Origin: Domibacillus tundrae
Lineage (GTDB): Bacteria > Bacillota > Bacilli > Bacillales > Domibacillaceae
DNA: 64,000 bases
Reading direction: 5' to 3'
Assembly (NCBI RefSeq): GCF_000970675.1
Contig: NZ_LAJA01000014.1
Coordinates: 124,001 to 188,000 of the forward strand
Shown: in pieces, positions 54,085-63,488 of the stretch
Numbering within the stretch: the stretch's first letter is position 1
Layout: the number at the start of each line of letters is the position of its first letter
Translations under genes and position numbers: made by a program
Notes under the pieces: generated by a model
Told to the model about the DNA's origin: nothing
The model's database searches: none
What the model saw: the letters and a program-made list of their open reading frames with translations, nothing else

Positions 54085-55182
54085 ATGAAGTGGAAAGAAC
54101 AAATATTAACATTAAAAGCCTATCAGCCAGGGCGGACAACCGATGAAGTAAAAAAAGCGTATGGCTTAAACGAAGTGGTTAAGCTTGCTTCCAATGAAAA
54201 TCCGTTCGGTGCATCTGAAAAAGTAAAAGAATGCATCCGTTCGTATGCAGATTCTTTTGCCATTTATCCGGATGGCTACACAACAAGTCTTCGGACAGAG
54301 TTGGCTTCTTTTTTACAGCTGGACGAAAAACAGCTCATCTTTGGCAATGGGTCGGATGAAATCATCATGATGATTTCACGGGCAATGCTTGAACCGGGGA
54401 AAAACACAGTGATGCCAACACCTTCATTTCCGCAATACCGCCATAATGCGGTTGTGGAAGGGGCGGAAGTGCGCGAAGTAGAGCTGATAAATGGTGCACA
54501 CGATTTGGACAAAATGGCTGAAGCGATCGATGAAAATACGGCGATTGTCTGGCTGTGCAGTCCGAACAACCCAACTGGCGTTTATATTACAGATGTGCAG
54601 CTGCGCGGCTTCCTTGACCGCGTGCCGGAAGATGTATTTGTTGTTCTCGATGAAGCGTATTATGAATATGTGACAGCAGATGACTACTACAATGCGCTTG
54701 AGATCATAAAAGAATACAAAAATGTGATCGTTCTTCGCACATTTTCAAAAGTGTACGGATTAGCTGCTTTTCGTGTCGGCTACGGGTTTGCAAATGAATC
54801 CCTGATCGCGCGGCTTGATCCCGTTCGTGAACCCTTTAACGTCAATTCACTGGCACAAAAAGCAGCGGTGTCAGCTCTTTCTGATCAGTCATTTATTGAT
54901 GAATGCCGTACAGCAAACAAAGAAGGGCTGGAACAGTTTTACGCATTTTGCCGTGAAAATGGCCTCGGTTACTATGCATCTGAAGCGAATTTTATATTGA
55001 TCGATTTTAACTGTGACAGCAACGAATTGTTTGAATACTTAATGTCAAAAGGATATATCGTCCGTTCGGGCGCCGCGCTTGGCATTCCAGGTACTGTCCG
55101 CGTCACGGTTGGCTCAAAAGAACAAAACGAGGGCGTCATGAACGCCATGAAAAGCTTTTTGGCTGAAACTGTAAAAAGATAG
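54085..55182 (+). CDS. hisC: Histidinol-phosphate / aromatic aminotransferase
   Basis: 365 residues, PLP enzyme of fold I. The PLP lysine is in RTFSKVYGLAAFRVGY; LASNENPFGAS at the N terminus and SPNNPTGVY fit HisC. In B. subtilis the single enzyme serves His, Tyr and Phe synthesis, which its place here supports. ATG 54085 aligns with the family; the ATG at 54076 is only 1-2 nt from the ribosome site. Confidence 0.93.
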   Translation: MKWKEQILTLKAYQPGRTTDEVKKAYGLNEVVKLASNENPFGASEKVKECIRSYADSFAIYPDGYTTSLRTELASFLQLDEKQLIFGNGSDEIIMMISRAMLEPGKNTVMPTPSFPQYRHNAVVEGAEVREVELINGAHDLDKMAEAIDENTAIVWLCSPNNPTGVYITDVQLRGFLDRVPEDVFVVLDEAYYEYVTADDYYNALEIIKEYKNVIVLRTFSKVYGLAAFRVGYGFANESLIARLDPVREPFNVNSLAQKAAVSALSDQSFIDECRTANKEGLEQFYAFCRENGLGYYASEANFILIDFNCDSNELFEYLMSKGYIVRSGAALGIPGTVRVTVGSKEQNEGVMNAMKSFLAETVKR

Positions 55183-55196
55183 AAGGTGATTCGCCT

Positions 55197-56300
55197 ATGA
55201 GAGGAAATGTCTTTATTGCCGGTCTCGGCTTAATCGGCGGATCTCTTGCAAAAGCGATAAAAAAAGCCCATTCACAGGCACATATAGTCGGATTCGATCT
55301 ACGTGAATCCGAACTGGGCCTTGCTGAAGCATTGAACATTATTGATGAAAAAGCCGTTTCGTTTGAAGATGGCGCAAAAAAAGCGGATTTAATCATTTTA
55401 GCAGTGCCGGTATTAAAAACAGAGCAAATGATTGAAACACTTGCCGGTCTCCATTTAAAAGAAGGCGTTTTGATTACGGATACGGGGAGCACGAAAAGCC
55501 GTATCATGAACCGTGCTTCTCTTTTAAGCAATAAAGGAGTCGCATTTATTGGCGGCCATCCGATGGCGGGTTCTCATAAAAGCGGAGTGGCTGCTTCAAA
55601 AGAGCTCCTGTTTGAAAATGCCTTTTATTTGCTGACGCCCGGGGGAGCGGCAGAAGAAAAGCATGTCGCCATCTTGAAAAAATGGCTGGACGGAACACGG
55701 GCAAAGATATTGGAAGTAACGGCAGAAGAGCATGATGAAATGACGGGTGTGATCAGTCATTTCCCTCATATTATTGCCGCGTCCCTCGTTCACCAAGCCC
55801 GGAAATTTAATGAAGAAAACCCGTTGATCGAGCGGCTCGCAGCCGGTGGTTTTCGGGATATTACCCGCATCGCTTCATCCAATCCGGAAATGTGGAAAGA
55901 CATTTCGCTTCATAATAAAGAAATGCTGCTGACCCTGCTCGCCGACTGGCGTGATGAAATGAATGGTGTACTGTCCATTTTGGAAACAGAAGATGAAGAC
56001 AAGCTTTACCGTTATTTCAACGATGCAAAAATATTTCGTGACGGGCTTCCAGCCGCATCAAAAGGCGCGATTCCCGCTTTTTATGAAATGTATGTAGATG
56101 TTCCGGATTATCCAGGTGTTATTTCCGAATTGACCGGTTATTTGGCGGATGAACGGATCAGTATTACAAATATTCGAATTGTTGAAACACGTGACGACGT
56201 ATTCGGTGTACTTGTCATTAGCTTTCAAAGCGAAAAAGATCGTCTTCGCGCCAAGCAGTGCATCGAGCAAAAAACGACGTATGACTTATTTTTAGCATAA
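55197..56300 (+). CDS. tyrA: Prephenate dehydrogenase
   Basis: 367 residues. Oxidative decarboxylation of prephenate to 4-hydroxyphenylpyruvate. The NAD motif is [15 protein letters not shown], the catalytic His lies in [11 protein letters not shown], and a C-terminal ACT domain (about 295-367) is probably for tyrosine feedback. AGAAGGTGAT precedes the ATG. Confidence 0.93.
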   Translation: MRGNVFIAGLGLIGGSLAKAIKKAHSQAHIVGFDLRESELGLAEALNIIDEKAVSFEDGAKKADLIILAVPVLKTEQMIETLAGLHLKEGVLITDTGSTKSRIMNRASLLSNKGVAFIGGHPMAGSHKSGVAASKELLFENAFYLLTPGGAAEEKHVAILKKWLDGTRAKILEVTAEEHDEMTGVISHFPHIIAASLVHQARKFNEENPLIERLAAGGFRDITRIASSNPEMWKDISLHNKEMLLTLLADWRDEMNGVLSILETEDEDKLYRYFNDAKIFRDGLPAASKGAIPAFYEMYVDVPDYPGVISELTGYLADERISITNIRIVETRDDVFGVLVISFQSEKDRLRAKQCIEQKTTYDLFLA

Positions 56301-56316
56301 GAGAGGGTATGAAAAC

Positions 56317-57594
56317 ATGAAACTGACGTTTAACAAGCCGTCTCTTGGCGGAAGCATAGAAGTACCGGGTGATAAGTCCATTTCACATCGTTCCATTATG
56401 TTTGGAGCGCTGGCAGAAGGCAAAACAACGATCCGGCACTTTTTAAAAGGAGAAGATTGTTTAAGCACCATTGACTGTTTTCGCAAACTAGGGGTGCAAA
56501 TCGATGAAACAGAAGAAGAAATTGTCGTTAATGGAAAAGGCTGGGGTGGATTAAAAGAGCCATCTGCTATTTTAGACACCGGTAATTCTGGTACGACGAC
56601 ACGCCTAATGCTTGGCATTTTGGCTGGCCGTCCGTTTCATTCGGTTATGATCGGGGATGAATCAATCGGCAAGCGTCCAATGGACCGGGTAACGGTTCCA
56701 CTGGCATCGATGGGAGCCGACATCGCCGGACGCGACAATGGCCGCTTCACGCCGCTGTCGATTCGTGGTAAAAAATTGAATACAACAGAGTACAAATTGC
56801 CGGTTGCCAGCGCACAGGTCAAATCAGCGGTTATGTTTGCAGCACTGCAGGCGGACGGAGAATCGGTCATCATTGAACCGGAAGCAACACGTGATCATAC
56901 CGAAAAAATGATTGAGCAGTTTGGCGGAAAGATTCGCCGCGAGGGTGACCGGATTATTATCCAGGGCGGCCAGACGTTTAAAGGAACCGACGTTTATGTG
57001 CCAGGTGATATTTCATCGGCAGCCTTTTTTATGGTGGCGGCAGCCATCACACCAAATAGTGAAGTCGTTCTCGAAAATACAGGCTTAAATAAAACACGGA
57101 CCGGCATCATTGATGTGTTTAAGCAAATGGGAGCCGATATGACTGTTGAAAAAACGACGACAGCTGGCGAAGAAATTGGAACGATTACGGTGAAAACGTC
57201 CCATTTAAAAGGAACTGAAATCAGCGGAGCGATTATTCCGCGGCTTATTGATGAAATTCCTGTTATCGCACTGCTTGCCACGCAGGCGGAAGGAGACACG
57301 ATCATTCGTGATGCGGAAGAATTAAAAGTAAAAGAAACGAACCGGATCGACACGGTTGTAGATGAATTGAAAAAGCTTGGTGCCGACATCGAAGCGACCA
57401 ATGACGGAATGATTATCCGCGGCAAATCAAAGCTCCATGGTGGAGTGGTTTCGTCACACGGTGATCATCGGATCGGTATGGTCATGGCGATTGCGTCCCT
57501 TATCACGGAAGGTGATGTGGCGCTTCACGACCATGAAGCAATCGCGGTTTCGTACCCGAAATTTTTTGATCATTTAAATCAGCTGGTTAATTGA
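56317..57594 (+). CDS. aroA: 3-phosphoshikimate 1-carboxyvinyltransferase (EPSP synthase)
   Basis: 425 residues (AroE in B. subtilis naming). It adds enolpyruvate to shikimate 3-phosphate. Typical: [19 protein letters not shown], the [13 protein letters not shown] loop, KETNRI and the C-terminal [25 protein letters not shown] precedes the ATG. Last gene of the supraoperon. Confidence 0.96.
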   Translation: MKLTFNKPSLGGSIEVPGDKSISHRSIMFGALAEGKTTIRHFLKGEDCLSTIDCFRKLGVQIDETEEEIVVNGKGWGGLKEPSAILDTGNSGTTTRLMLGILAGRPFHSVMIGDESIGKRPMDRVTVPLASMGADIAGRDNGRFTPLSIRGKKLNTTEYKLPVASAQVKSAVMFAALQADGESVIIEPEATRDHTEKMIEQFGGKIRREGDRIIIQGGQTFKGTDVYVPGDISSAAFFMVAAAITPNSEVVLENTGLNKTRTGIIDVFKQMGADMTVEKTTTAGEEIGTITVKTSHLKGTEISGAIIPRLIDEIPVIALLATQAEGDTIIRDAEELKVKETNRIDTVVDELKKLGADIEATNDGMIIRGKSKLHGGVVSSHGDHRIGMVMAIASLITEGDVALHDHEAIAVSYPKFFDHLNQLVN

Positions 57595-57622
57595 GCGTCC
57601 TCTTTCTGAGGGCGTTTTTTCT
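57593..57622 (+). terminator. Rho-independent terminator after aroA
   Basis: GCGTCCTC / GAGGGCGT with a G-T pair and loop TTTCT, then a T-rich tail. Confidence 0.78.
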
Positions 57623-57753
57623 ATTTTTTTAAGAAGGAAAATAGAAGGCGAAGTAGAATACATGAAGTACAAGCGAAAAAGTTGCCGGATTGACCATCTT
57701 TGATTAAAATAAGAAATCAAGTAAAGAAGACGGAGAAGGAAGAGGCGGTAAAG

Positions 57754-59022
57754 ATGAACAATGCGGAAAATATGATCGCACACTTGGAAAAGGGAGATAT
57801 GGCGTCGGCATCTGCCCTATACGAAAAGGTGCTCGCCTCTAGTGATGCAGAAGAACAATTTATGCTGGGCGAGCAATTGCTCCAGCTTGGCTTTTTAGAT
57901 GAAGCACGGCAGCTGTTTGAACAGCTGCTGCACTCTTTTCCAGGAGAAGGCGAGTTGTCGCTCCTTTTAGCTGAGACATTAGTCGAACTCGACCGTGAAG
58001 AAGAGGCAATGCTCATTTTGGATGAAATTGACGATACTGATCCGTTTTATGCAAGATCACTACTCGTGTTGGCGGATTTGTACCAAATGCAAGGGCTGTA
58101 TGAAGTAAGTGAGCAAAAGCTTTTGCAGGCACAGCAGGCAGAACCGGGCGAGCCAATCATTAAGTTCGCACTCGGTGAACTGTATTTAGAAGAAGGCAAG
58201 TTTTTAGAAGCGGTCCGTCAATATAAAGAACTTGAAGAAGCGGGTATGCAGGATATTGCGGGCATTTCCATTCAGAAGCGGCTTGCAGAAGCATATAGTG
58301 CAGGAGGGGCATTTGAAGAAAGTCTTCCGCATTTTGAACGGGCGCTTGATGATAAAAGGAATATCGACACATTGTTTATGTATGGGTTTACCGCGTTTCA
58401 GGCCGGTCAGTACAAAACAGCGGCTATTAAATTGACGGAAGCAGCGGAACTCGATCCGGATTATCATTCGATTTATTTACATCTGGCACGCGCATATGAA
58501 ATGGAAGAAGAACTCGATGCCGCACTGGAAGCGGCCAGGTCCGGCATCGCACGGGATACGTATCAAAAAGAACTGTATTTACTGGCTGGAAAGCTTGCGC
58601 TGAAAACGGGCCTTGAAGAAGAAGGGGAATCGCATCTGCGCCAGTCACTTGCACTTGATCCGGAATATACAGAGGCGGCGCTTGCGCTGAATGCGCTGCT
58701 CATGAAAAAAGAAGAGTATGCAGGTGTTCTTGAAGTTGCTTCTATATTCCGTGAATCGGGCAGTGCTGAGCCTCTCATGCTATGGGATGCCGCTCGGGCT
58801 GCGAAACGGCTGGAGGAATTTAAAGAAGCGGCTGAGCTATATGAATACATTTATCCGGTTTTAAATGAAAATACTGAATTTCTGGCGGAATATGGCTACT
58901 TTTTGTTAGAAGAAGGCAATCGCGGGCAGGCGCTGTCTCTGTTTGAAAAACTGATGAGAGAAGAGCCGCTGAATGATGAGTGGGCAGAACTTGTTGAACG
59001 TTTGAAAATGGATGTATACTAA
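57754..59022 (+). CDS. ypiA: Tetratricopeptide repeat protein YpiA
   Basis: 422 residues, almost all TPR-like helical hairpins, at least nine (for example DEARQLFEQLLHSFPGEGEL and EGESHLRQSLALDPEYTEAA). Acidic, no signal or membrane segment, so a cytoplasmic scaffold; partners are unknown. Conserved downstream of aroA in Bacillus. The ATG at 57754 follows AAGAGGCGG; the frame extends to 57700 without a ribosome site. Confidence 0.87.
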   Translation: MNNAENMIAHLEKGDMASASALYEKVLASSDAEEQFMLGEQLLQLGFLDEARQLFEQLLHSFPGEGELSLLLAETLVELDREEEAMLILDEIDDTDPFYARSLLVLADLYQMQGLYEVSEQKLLQAQQAEPGEPIIKFALGELYLEEGKFLEAVRQYKELEEAGMQDIAGISIQKRLAEAYSAGGAFEESLPHFERALDDKRNIDTLFMYGFTAFQAGQYKTAAIKLTEAAELDPDYHSIYLHLARAYEMEEELDAALEAARSGIARDTYQKELYLLAGKLALKTGLEEEGESHLRQSLALDPEYTEAALALNALLMKKEEYAGVLEVASIFRESGSAEPLMLWDAARAAKRLEEFKEAAELYEYIYPVLNENTEFLAEYGYFLLEEGNRGQALSLFEKLMREEPLNDEWAELVERLKMDVY

Positions 59023-59025
59023 TAA

Positions 59026-59196
59026 AAGCGCAAGGCGCCCAATTATCGGCGACAAGCATAAGACGAGCACTGGTGGAGGCGCTTTTTGCCTCCAGAAGGG
59101 CTTGGCTTATGGAACAAAAGCTAAGAACGCAGCTTTCTGCTGCAACGCTTTTGTGACCCGCATCATGTGGGCCTCGATGGTGCCTGAAGCTGGACG
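59026..59196. repeat. Interspersed structured repeat element
   Basis: A GC-rich segment with nested stems: CATAAG / CTTATG enclosing the perfect TGGAGGC / GCCTCCA hairpin (59073-59093), then GCAGC / GCTGC, then CCCGCA / TGTGGG. It ends in a 14-mer repeated in inverse form at 18796-18809. Its look is that of the small noncoding repeats scattered in Bacillus genomes. It fills the 230-nt gap before ypiB and carries no convincing ORF. Confidence 0.6.
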
Positions 59197-59252
59197 GCGT
59201 CCGAAAAAATATACTTTCTTATCTTTTAAAAATGGACAGAGGAGTGATGATG

Positions 59253-59816
59253 ATGGCTGCCCCGGTTTCCGTTCATGAGAAAAAGGACTTTATCCGCTGG
59301 TTTTTAAATCATTATCAGCTGAAGCGCAGAGAATCTGTCTGGATTTTAAATTATTTAATGAGTCATGATCAGCTTATGGAACATGTGCATTTTGTTGATG
59401 ATGCTCAGTATTGCCCGCGTGGCATGATCATGTCGTCCCATTGTGTAGACAGTGCACCGTTTCGATTTTTTAAAGATAACATTATGACTACAGATGCGGA
59501 AAAGTCTTTTCATGACATACGTTTAAATAAAGATGAAGACATTTTCATCGAGCTGAAATTTAAAGGCGCCCAGCTGTCTCACCAGTATGCGGCCGTACGG
59601 GTGGAAAATCCATTTATGCCAAAACGGACACGGCTGACGGAAAAAGAAAAAGAACTGGCAGAGCAGTTTTTGAAATGGAGTGTATACGAATTTCAGCGTG
59701 ACCGGCTGAATGAGCAAATTGATGCTGCATTGGATCAGGGGGACAAAGAAACGTTTCTCCGCCTGACAGAACGATTAAACGAATTATTGGAATATATAAG
59801 TGCGTCTGATCAATGA
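59253..59816 (+). CDS. ypiB: UPF0302 family protein YpiB
   Basis: 187 residues. An N-terminal helical domain ([22 protein letters not shown], then [12 protein letters not shown]) and a C-terminal part with [22 protein letters not shown], as in the UPF0302 family. Genetic work in B. subtilis gives it a possible part in controlling qcrA levels, and it lies close to qcr. Of three successive ATGs, 59253 stands 8 nt from AGAGGAG. Confidence 0.87.
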   Translation: MAAPVSVHEKKDFIRWFLNHYQLKRRESVWILNYLMSHDQLMEHVHFVDDAQYCPRGMIMSSHCVDSAPFRFFKDNIMTTDAEKSFHDIRLNKDEDIFIELKFKGAQLSHQYAAVRVENPFMPKRTRLTEKEKELAEQFLKWSVYEFQRDRLNEQIDAALDQGDKETFLRLTERLNELLEYISASDQ

Positions 59817-59829
59817 TCAGGCGCTTTTT
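59799..59829 (+). terminator. Rho-independent terminator after ypiB
   Basis: GCGTCTGATCA / TGATCAGGCGC with a G-T pair, overlapping the ypiB stop, then seven T. Confidence 0.8.
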
Positions 59830-59887
59830 TTCGCCCTTGTGTTTGCAAGAAGAATAGAACGAATGTATGATAAAGTGGGGTGATAAG

Positions 59888-60349
59888 ATGAATTGGAACG
59901 GAAAAGATGCTGCTTTATTTCAGCAGCAAAAAGGCTACATTGACACCGCCATTGTACCGCTTGTCCCGGCTGATTTTGGTGCGGACATGATTCGGTCAGC
60001 GGAACAGCATGAGTTTATTGGGCTGCTGGTTGCATTTCTCGAACGTCAATTTAAAGGAAGAGTGCTTGTGACACCGCCGCATGCCTATTTGCCGGACGCA
60101 GAATTGAAAATGGAAGGGGCTAAACAGTGGGCGGAGAAGCTCCGGTCTTCCGGGTTTACCCATGTTTTCTTTTTTACAGCAGATCGTGTGTGGCGAGATA
60201 TGGATAAAGATTTAGAGGCGGCGGTGATCTGGATTCCCTCTGTGCCGCTTGGAGATATGGAAGATGGAGTTAAGTATTCGCTGATCGAAAACCAGGCGAA
60301 GCAAATTGTCAACATTATTGTAGGGAAATGGCAGGAGAATGAGGGATAA
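59888..60349 (+). CDS. ypiF: DUF2487 family protein YpiF
   Basis: 153 residues, no membrane segment. Recognised by N-terminal MNWNGKDAALFQQQKGYIDTA and its position just before qcrA, as in B. subtilis. Function unknown. GTGGGGTGAT precedes the ATG at 59888; an in-frame ATG at 59867 has none. Confidence 0.82.
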   Translation: MNWNGKDAALFQQQKGYIDTAIVPLVPADFGADMIRSAEQHEFIGLLVAFLERQFKGRVLVTPPHAYLPDAELKMEGAKQWAEKLRSSGFTHVFFFTADRVWRDMDKDLEAAVIWIPSVPLGDMEDGVKYSLIENQAKQIVNIIVGKWQENEG

Positions 60350-60396
60350 TTCGGAAAATCGTCACATTCAAAAAATCGTTTTCATTCCGGATGTTA

Positions 60397-60425
60397 TTGA
60401 CCTGTTATCCTGTATCGATTATCAT
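60397..60425 (+). promoter_or_regulatory. Sigma-A promoter of qcrABC
   Basis: TTGACC and TATCAT are exactly 17 bp apart, 78 nt before the qcrA ATG. Confidence 0.7.
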
Positions 60426-60502
60426 AGTAATGTCCTAGTTTATGTTTATGCTCATATACGGTCCCTAGCGGACGAAGCTTATTGTATAGAGGGGGGAAAA
60501 AA

Positions 60503-61006
60503 ATGAGTAAACAACCTGTATCAAGACGTCAATTTTTAAACTACACGCTCACAGGTGTAGGCGGTTTCATGGCTGCGGGAATGCTGATGCCGATGGTTCG
60601 TTTCGCTGTTGACCCGGTGCTGAAAGGGGAAGCGGCCGGCGATTTCCATCCGACACAGCAAAAAGTGGCTGATTTAACAGATGTACCGGTACGAGTCGAC
60701 TTTTCTTACGAGCAAACAGATGCCTGGTATACGTCTGAAGTAACCAATACAGCTTGGGTTTACAAAAACGACAAAGACGAAATCGTCGCATTGTCACCGG
60801 TTTGTAAGCATCTCGGCTGTACAGTCAGCTGGGAAGGAAGCGGTCATACTGACAAGTTTTTCTGCCCTTGCCATAATGGCTTGTATGAAAAAAACGGAAA
60901 AAACATTCCGGGTACACCGCCGCTTAAACCGCTTGATGTGTATCCAACAACTGAAAAAGACGGCCTGCTGCAGCTCGGCAAGCCAAAGGCAAACAATATC
61001 GTGTAA
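60503..61006 (+). CDS. qcrA: Menaquinol:cytochrome c reductase iron-sulfur subunit (Rieske)
   Basis: 167 residues. The N terminus has a twin-arginine-type motif (SRRQFLNYT) and a membrane anchor; the Rieske domain binds 2Fe-2S through CKHLGC and CPCHNGLY. It takes electrons from menaquinol. AGGGGGG precedes the ATG. First gene of qcrABC. Confidence 0.95.
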   Translation: MSKQPVSRRQFLNYTLTGVGGFMAAGMLMPMVRFAVDPVLKGEAAGDFHPTQQKVADLTDVPVRVDFSYEQTDAWYTSEVTNTAWVYKNDKDEIVALSPVCKHLGCTVSWEGSGHTDKFFCPCHNGLYEKNGKNIPGTPPLKPLDVYPTTEKDGLLQLGKPKANNIV

Positions 61007-61020
61007 AGGGGGCGTAATAC

Positions 61021-61695
61021 ATGCTCAATAAAATTTATGACTGGGTGGATGAACGTCTCGATATTACGCCAATGTGGCGCGATATTGCGGACCATGAAGT
61101 GCCTGAGCACGTCAACCCGGCCCATCATTTTTCGGCATTCGTTTATTGTTTTGGCGGTTTGACGTTTTTCGTCACAGTCATTCAAATCTTATCAGGAATG
61201 TTCCTGACAATGTACTATGTGCCGGATATTAAAAACGCATGGGAATCTGTTTATTATTTGCAAAATGAAGTAGCGTTTGGCGTTATTGTACGCGGCATGC
61301 ACCATTGGGGCGCGAGTTTAGTTATCGTTATGATGTTTTTACATACGCTTCGTGTGTTTTTCCAAGGAGCATACAAAAAGCCTCGTGAATTAAACTGGGT
61401 TGTCGGCGTATTGATTTTCTTCGTTATGCTCGGTCTTGGTTTTACAGGCTATCTGCTTCCATGGGACATGAAAGCACTATTTGCGACAAAAGTAGGGATC
61501 GAGATTGCGGCTTCAACACCGCTGATCGGCCACGAATTGAAAGTATTGCTTGCTGGACATCCGGATATCGTCGGGGCACAAACATTGACACGTTTCTTCG
61601 CGATTCATGTTTTCTTCCTGCCGGCTGCGCTATTAGGCTTAATGGGCGCCCACTTTATCATGATTCGTAAGCAAGGTATTTCCGGTCCGTTGTAA
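61021..61695 (+). CDS. qcrB: Menaquinol:cytochrome c reductase cytochrome b subunit
   Basis: 224 residues, cytochrome b6 type with four membrane helices. Haem-binding histidines occur in MHHWGASLVIVMMFLHTLRV and RFFAIHVFFLPAALLGLMGAH. WRDIADHEVPEHVNPAHHF precedes the first helix. AAGGGGGCG precedes the ATG. Confidence 0.95.
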   Translation: MLNKIYDWVDERLDITPMWRDIADHEVPEHVNPAHHFSAFVYCFGGLTFFVTVIQILSGMFLTMYYVPDIKNAWESVYYLQNEVAFGVIVRGMHHWGASLVIVMMFLHTLRVFFQGAYKKPRELNWVVGVLIFFVMLGLGFTGYLLPWDMKALFATKVGIEIAASTPLIGHELKVLLAGHPDIVGAQTLTRFFAIHVFFLPAALLGLMGAHFIMIRKQGISGPL

Positions 61696-61742
61696 AAAAA
61701 CGGCCATACCCGTTTTAGTTTGATTAAAAGGAGGGGAACGCA

Positions 61743-62510
61743 ATGCATCGTGGAAAAGGGATGAAGTTCGTCGGAGATTCACGTATTCCGGCTGAACGAA
61801 AACCAAATATTCCAAAAGATTATTCGGAATATCCAGGCAAAACAGAAGCCTTCTGGCCAAACTTCCTTTTGAAGGAATGGATGGTTGGTTCCGTATTTCT
61901 TGTTGGTTATCTTTGCTTGACCATTGCTCATCCATCACCACTTGAGCGTGTCGCGGATCCGACAGATACAGGCTACCTGCCTTTGCCTGACTGGTATTTC
62001 TTATTTTTGTACCAACTACTTAAATACACATATGCATCAGGACCTTACAATGTAATCGGCGGTTTTATTATTCCTGGTCTTGCATTTGGCGGTCTTATGC
62101 TTGCGCCGTTTATCGATCGCGGACCAAAACGCCGTCCGCTTGAGCGTCCATTTGCAACCGGCTTTATGATGCTCTCTCTTGCGGCAATCATTTTCCTTAC
62201 ATGGGAATCTGTTGACGCGGTAGATTGGAAAGCAAAAGAAGCACAAGGGGCAATTGTCGAAGAAGCGGCCATTGACACGAATTCTGATGGATTCAAAATT
62301 TATCAGGAAAATGGCTGTATTAACTGTCACGGTGATACATTATCGGGCGGGGCAGCTGCACCATCTCTTGTCGGCACAGGCCTGACACCGGAAGAAATCG
62401 CGGAAATCGCGAAAAACGGTAAAGGATCAATGCCGCCGGGTATGTACAAAGGAAATGACGAAGACCTCGTTAAGCTGTCTGAATTCATTTCAACACTCGA
62501 AGCAGAATAA
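61743..62510 (+). CDS. qcrC: Menaquinol:cytochrome c reductase cytochrome b/c subunit
   Basis: 255 residues. A subunit-IV-like membrane part (about 40-160, with PLPDWYFLFLYQLLKY) is fused to a C-terminal cytochrome c domain with CINCH and the Met ligand in GKGSMPPGMY. This fusion is typical of Bacillus b6c complexes. Haem attachment depends on ResABC. AAAGGAGGGG precedes the ATG. Confidence 0.95.
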   Translation: MHRGKGMKFVGDSRIPAERKPNIPKDYSEYPGKTEAFWPNFLLKEWMVGSVFLVGYLCLTIAHPSPLERVADPTDTGYLPLPDWYFLFLYQLLKYTYASGPYNVIGGFIIPGLAFGGLMLAPFIDRGPKRRPLERPFATGFMMLSLAAIIFLTWESVDAVDWKAKEAQGAIVEEAAIDTNSDGFKIYQENGCINCHGDTLSGGAAAPSLVGTGLTPEEIAEIAKNGKGSMPPGMYKGNDEDLVKLSEFISTLEAE

Positions 62511-62512
62511 TC

Positions 62513-62552
62513 AAAAAGGACTGTCCGACTTGCTCGGCGGTCCTTTTTTTTC
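62513..62552 (+). terminator. Rho-independent terminator after qcrC
   Basis: AAAGGAC / GGTCCTTT outer stem with an inner TCCGA / TCGG part, then eight T. Confidence 0.78.
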
Positions 62553-62567
62553 GATGGAGGGTACGGG

Positions 62568-63146
62568 ATGCTGTCTTTTCTTTTATCGAACCGCTCGTTT
62601 ATGTGGGCGCTTTTTCTTATTAATTTACTTGGAACTATTTACGGTTACATATGGTATATGCCACAGCTTAAGCAAACAGATGCTATTTTTCTCCCGTTCG
62701 TTCCGGATAGTCCGACAGCGAGCTTGTTTTTTACGATTGCGCTGCTTGGCCTGTTCGTAGGCCGTCATTGGGGATTGATGCAGGCATTGGCTGTTATGAC
62801 GTTGTTTAAGTACGGCATATGGGCAGTTGTCATGAACATATTGACGCTTGTGGTAACCGGAGATCTTTCTTGGCTCGGCTGGATGCTTGTCGCCTCACAC
62901 TTTGGCATGGCTGTACAGGGATTGCTTTACGCGCCATTTTTCCGGGTAAAACCGATTCACTTGATCATTGCATCGGTTTGGACCGTTCATAACGAAATAA
63001 TTGATTACGTATACATGCAATACCCGGTTTATTCACAGCTTCATTTATATATTCAGGAAATCGGCTATTTTACTTTCTGGCTTAGTATCTTCTCCATCTT
63101 GATCACATGGTGGGTATGTGTCCGTTCAAAACGATTAATCTGGTAA
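62568..63146 (+). CDS. ypjA: DUF1405 membrane protein YpjA
   Basis: 192 residues with five to six hydrophobic helices. Recognised by IWYMPQLKQTDAIFLPFVPDSPTAS-like segments and its place after qcrC. Function unknown. GATGGAGGGTACGGG precedes the ATG. Confidence 0.85.
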   Translation: MLSFLLSNRSFMWALFLINLLGTIYGYIWYMPQLKQTDAIFLPFVPDSPTASLFFTIALLGLFVGRHWGLMQALAVMTLFKYGIWAVVMNILTLVVTGDLSWLGWMLVASHFGMAVQGLLYAPFFRVKPIHLIIASVWTVHNEIIDYVYMQYPVYSQLHLYIQEIGYFTFWLSIFSILITWWVCVRSKRLIW

Positions 63147-63207
63147 CAAGCGGCATCATCTTCCTGTCCATCCGCATATACTAAAGGAGCGGATGGGGGG
63201 ATAGAGA

Positions 63208-63414
63208 GTGGAAAAAATCATCGCGTTTATATGGAGTTTCCTTCTCATATTTGTGCCGGTTAGCGGAGCAGAAGGACTGGACCCGGAAAAAAACGAACAG
63301 CTTATTCATGTAACAGCTTTAACAGGCAGCGTAATTATAATATCGCTTTTATATACAGGAAGAAAAAAATATAAAGGGATGCAAAAGAAAAGGGATCGTG
63401 AGCGTAATCTTTGA
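63208..63414 (+). CDS. Short membrane protein at the ypjB position
   Basis: 68 residues: a signal-like helix (MEKIIAFIWSFLLIFVPVSGA), a short linker and a second membrane helix (ALTGSVIIISLLYTG) with a basic tail. B. subtilis YpjB, at this place, is about 260 residues with the same two ends and a large domain between. This looks like a form that has lost the central domain. GTG start, GGGGGG upstream. Confidence 0.65.
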   Translation: MEKIIAFIWSFLLIFVPVSGAEGLDPEKNEQLIHVTALTGSVIIISLLYTGRKKYKGMQKKRDRERNL

Positions 63415-63488
63415 CGCATAGGGGTATTAATCGATAAAATAAAATTAAGACAAAATACGACAATAGTAATGGAGGTAGATGGATTTAC

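Noticed and set aside
59012-59278. 88-codon ORF across the ypiA-ypiB gap
   Set aside because: It runs through the hairpin repeat, has no ribosome site and overlaps both neighbours in other frames.
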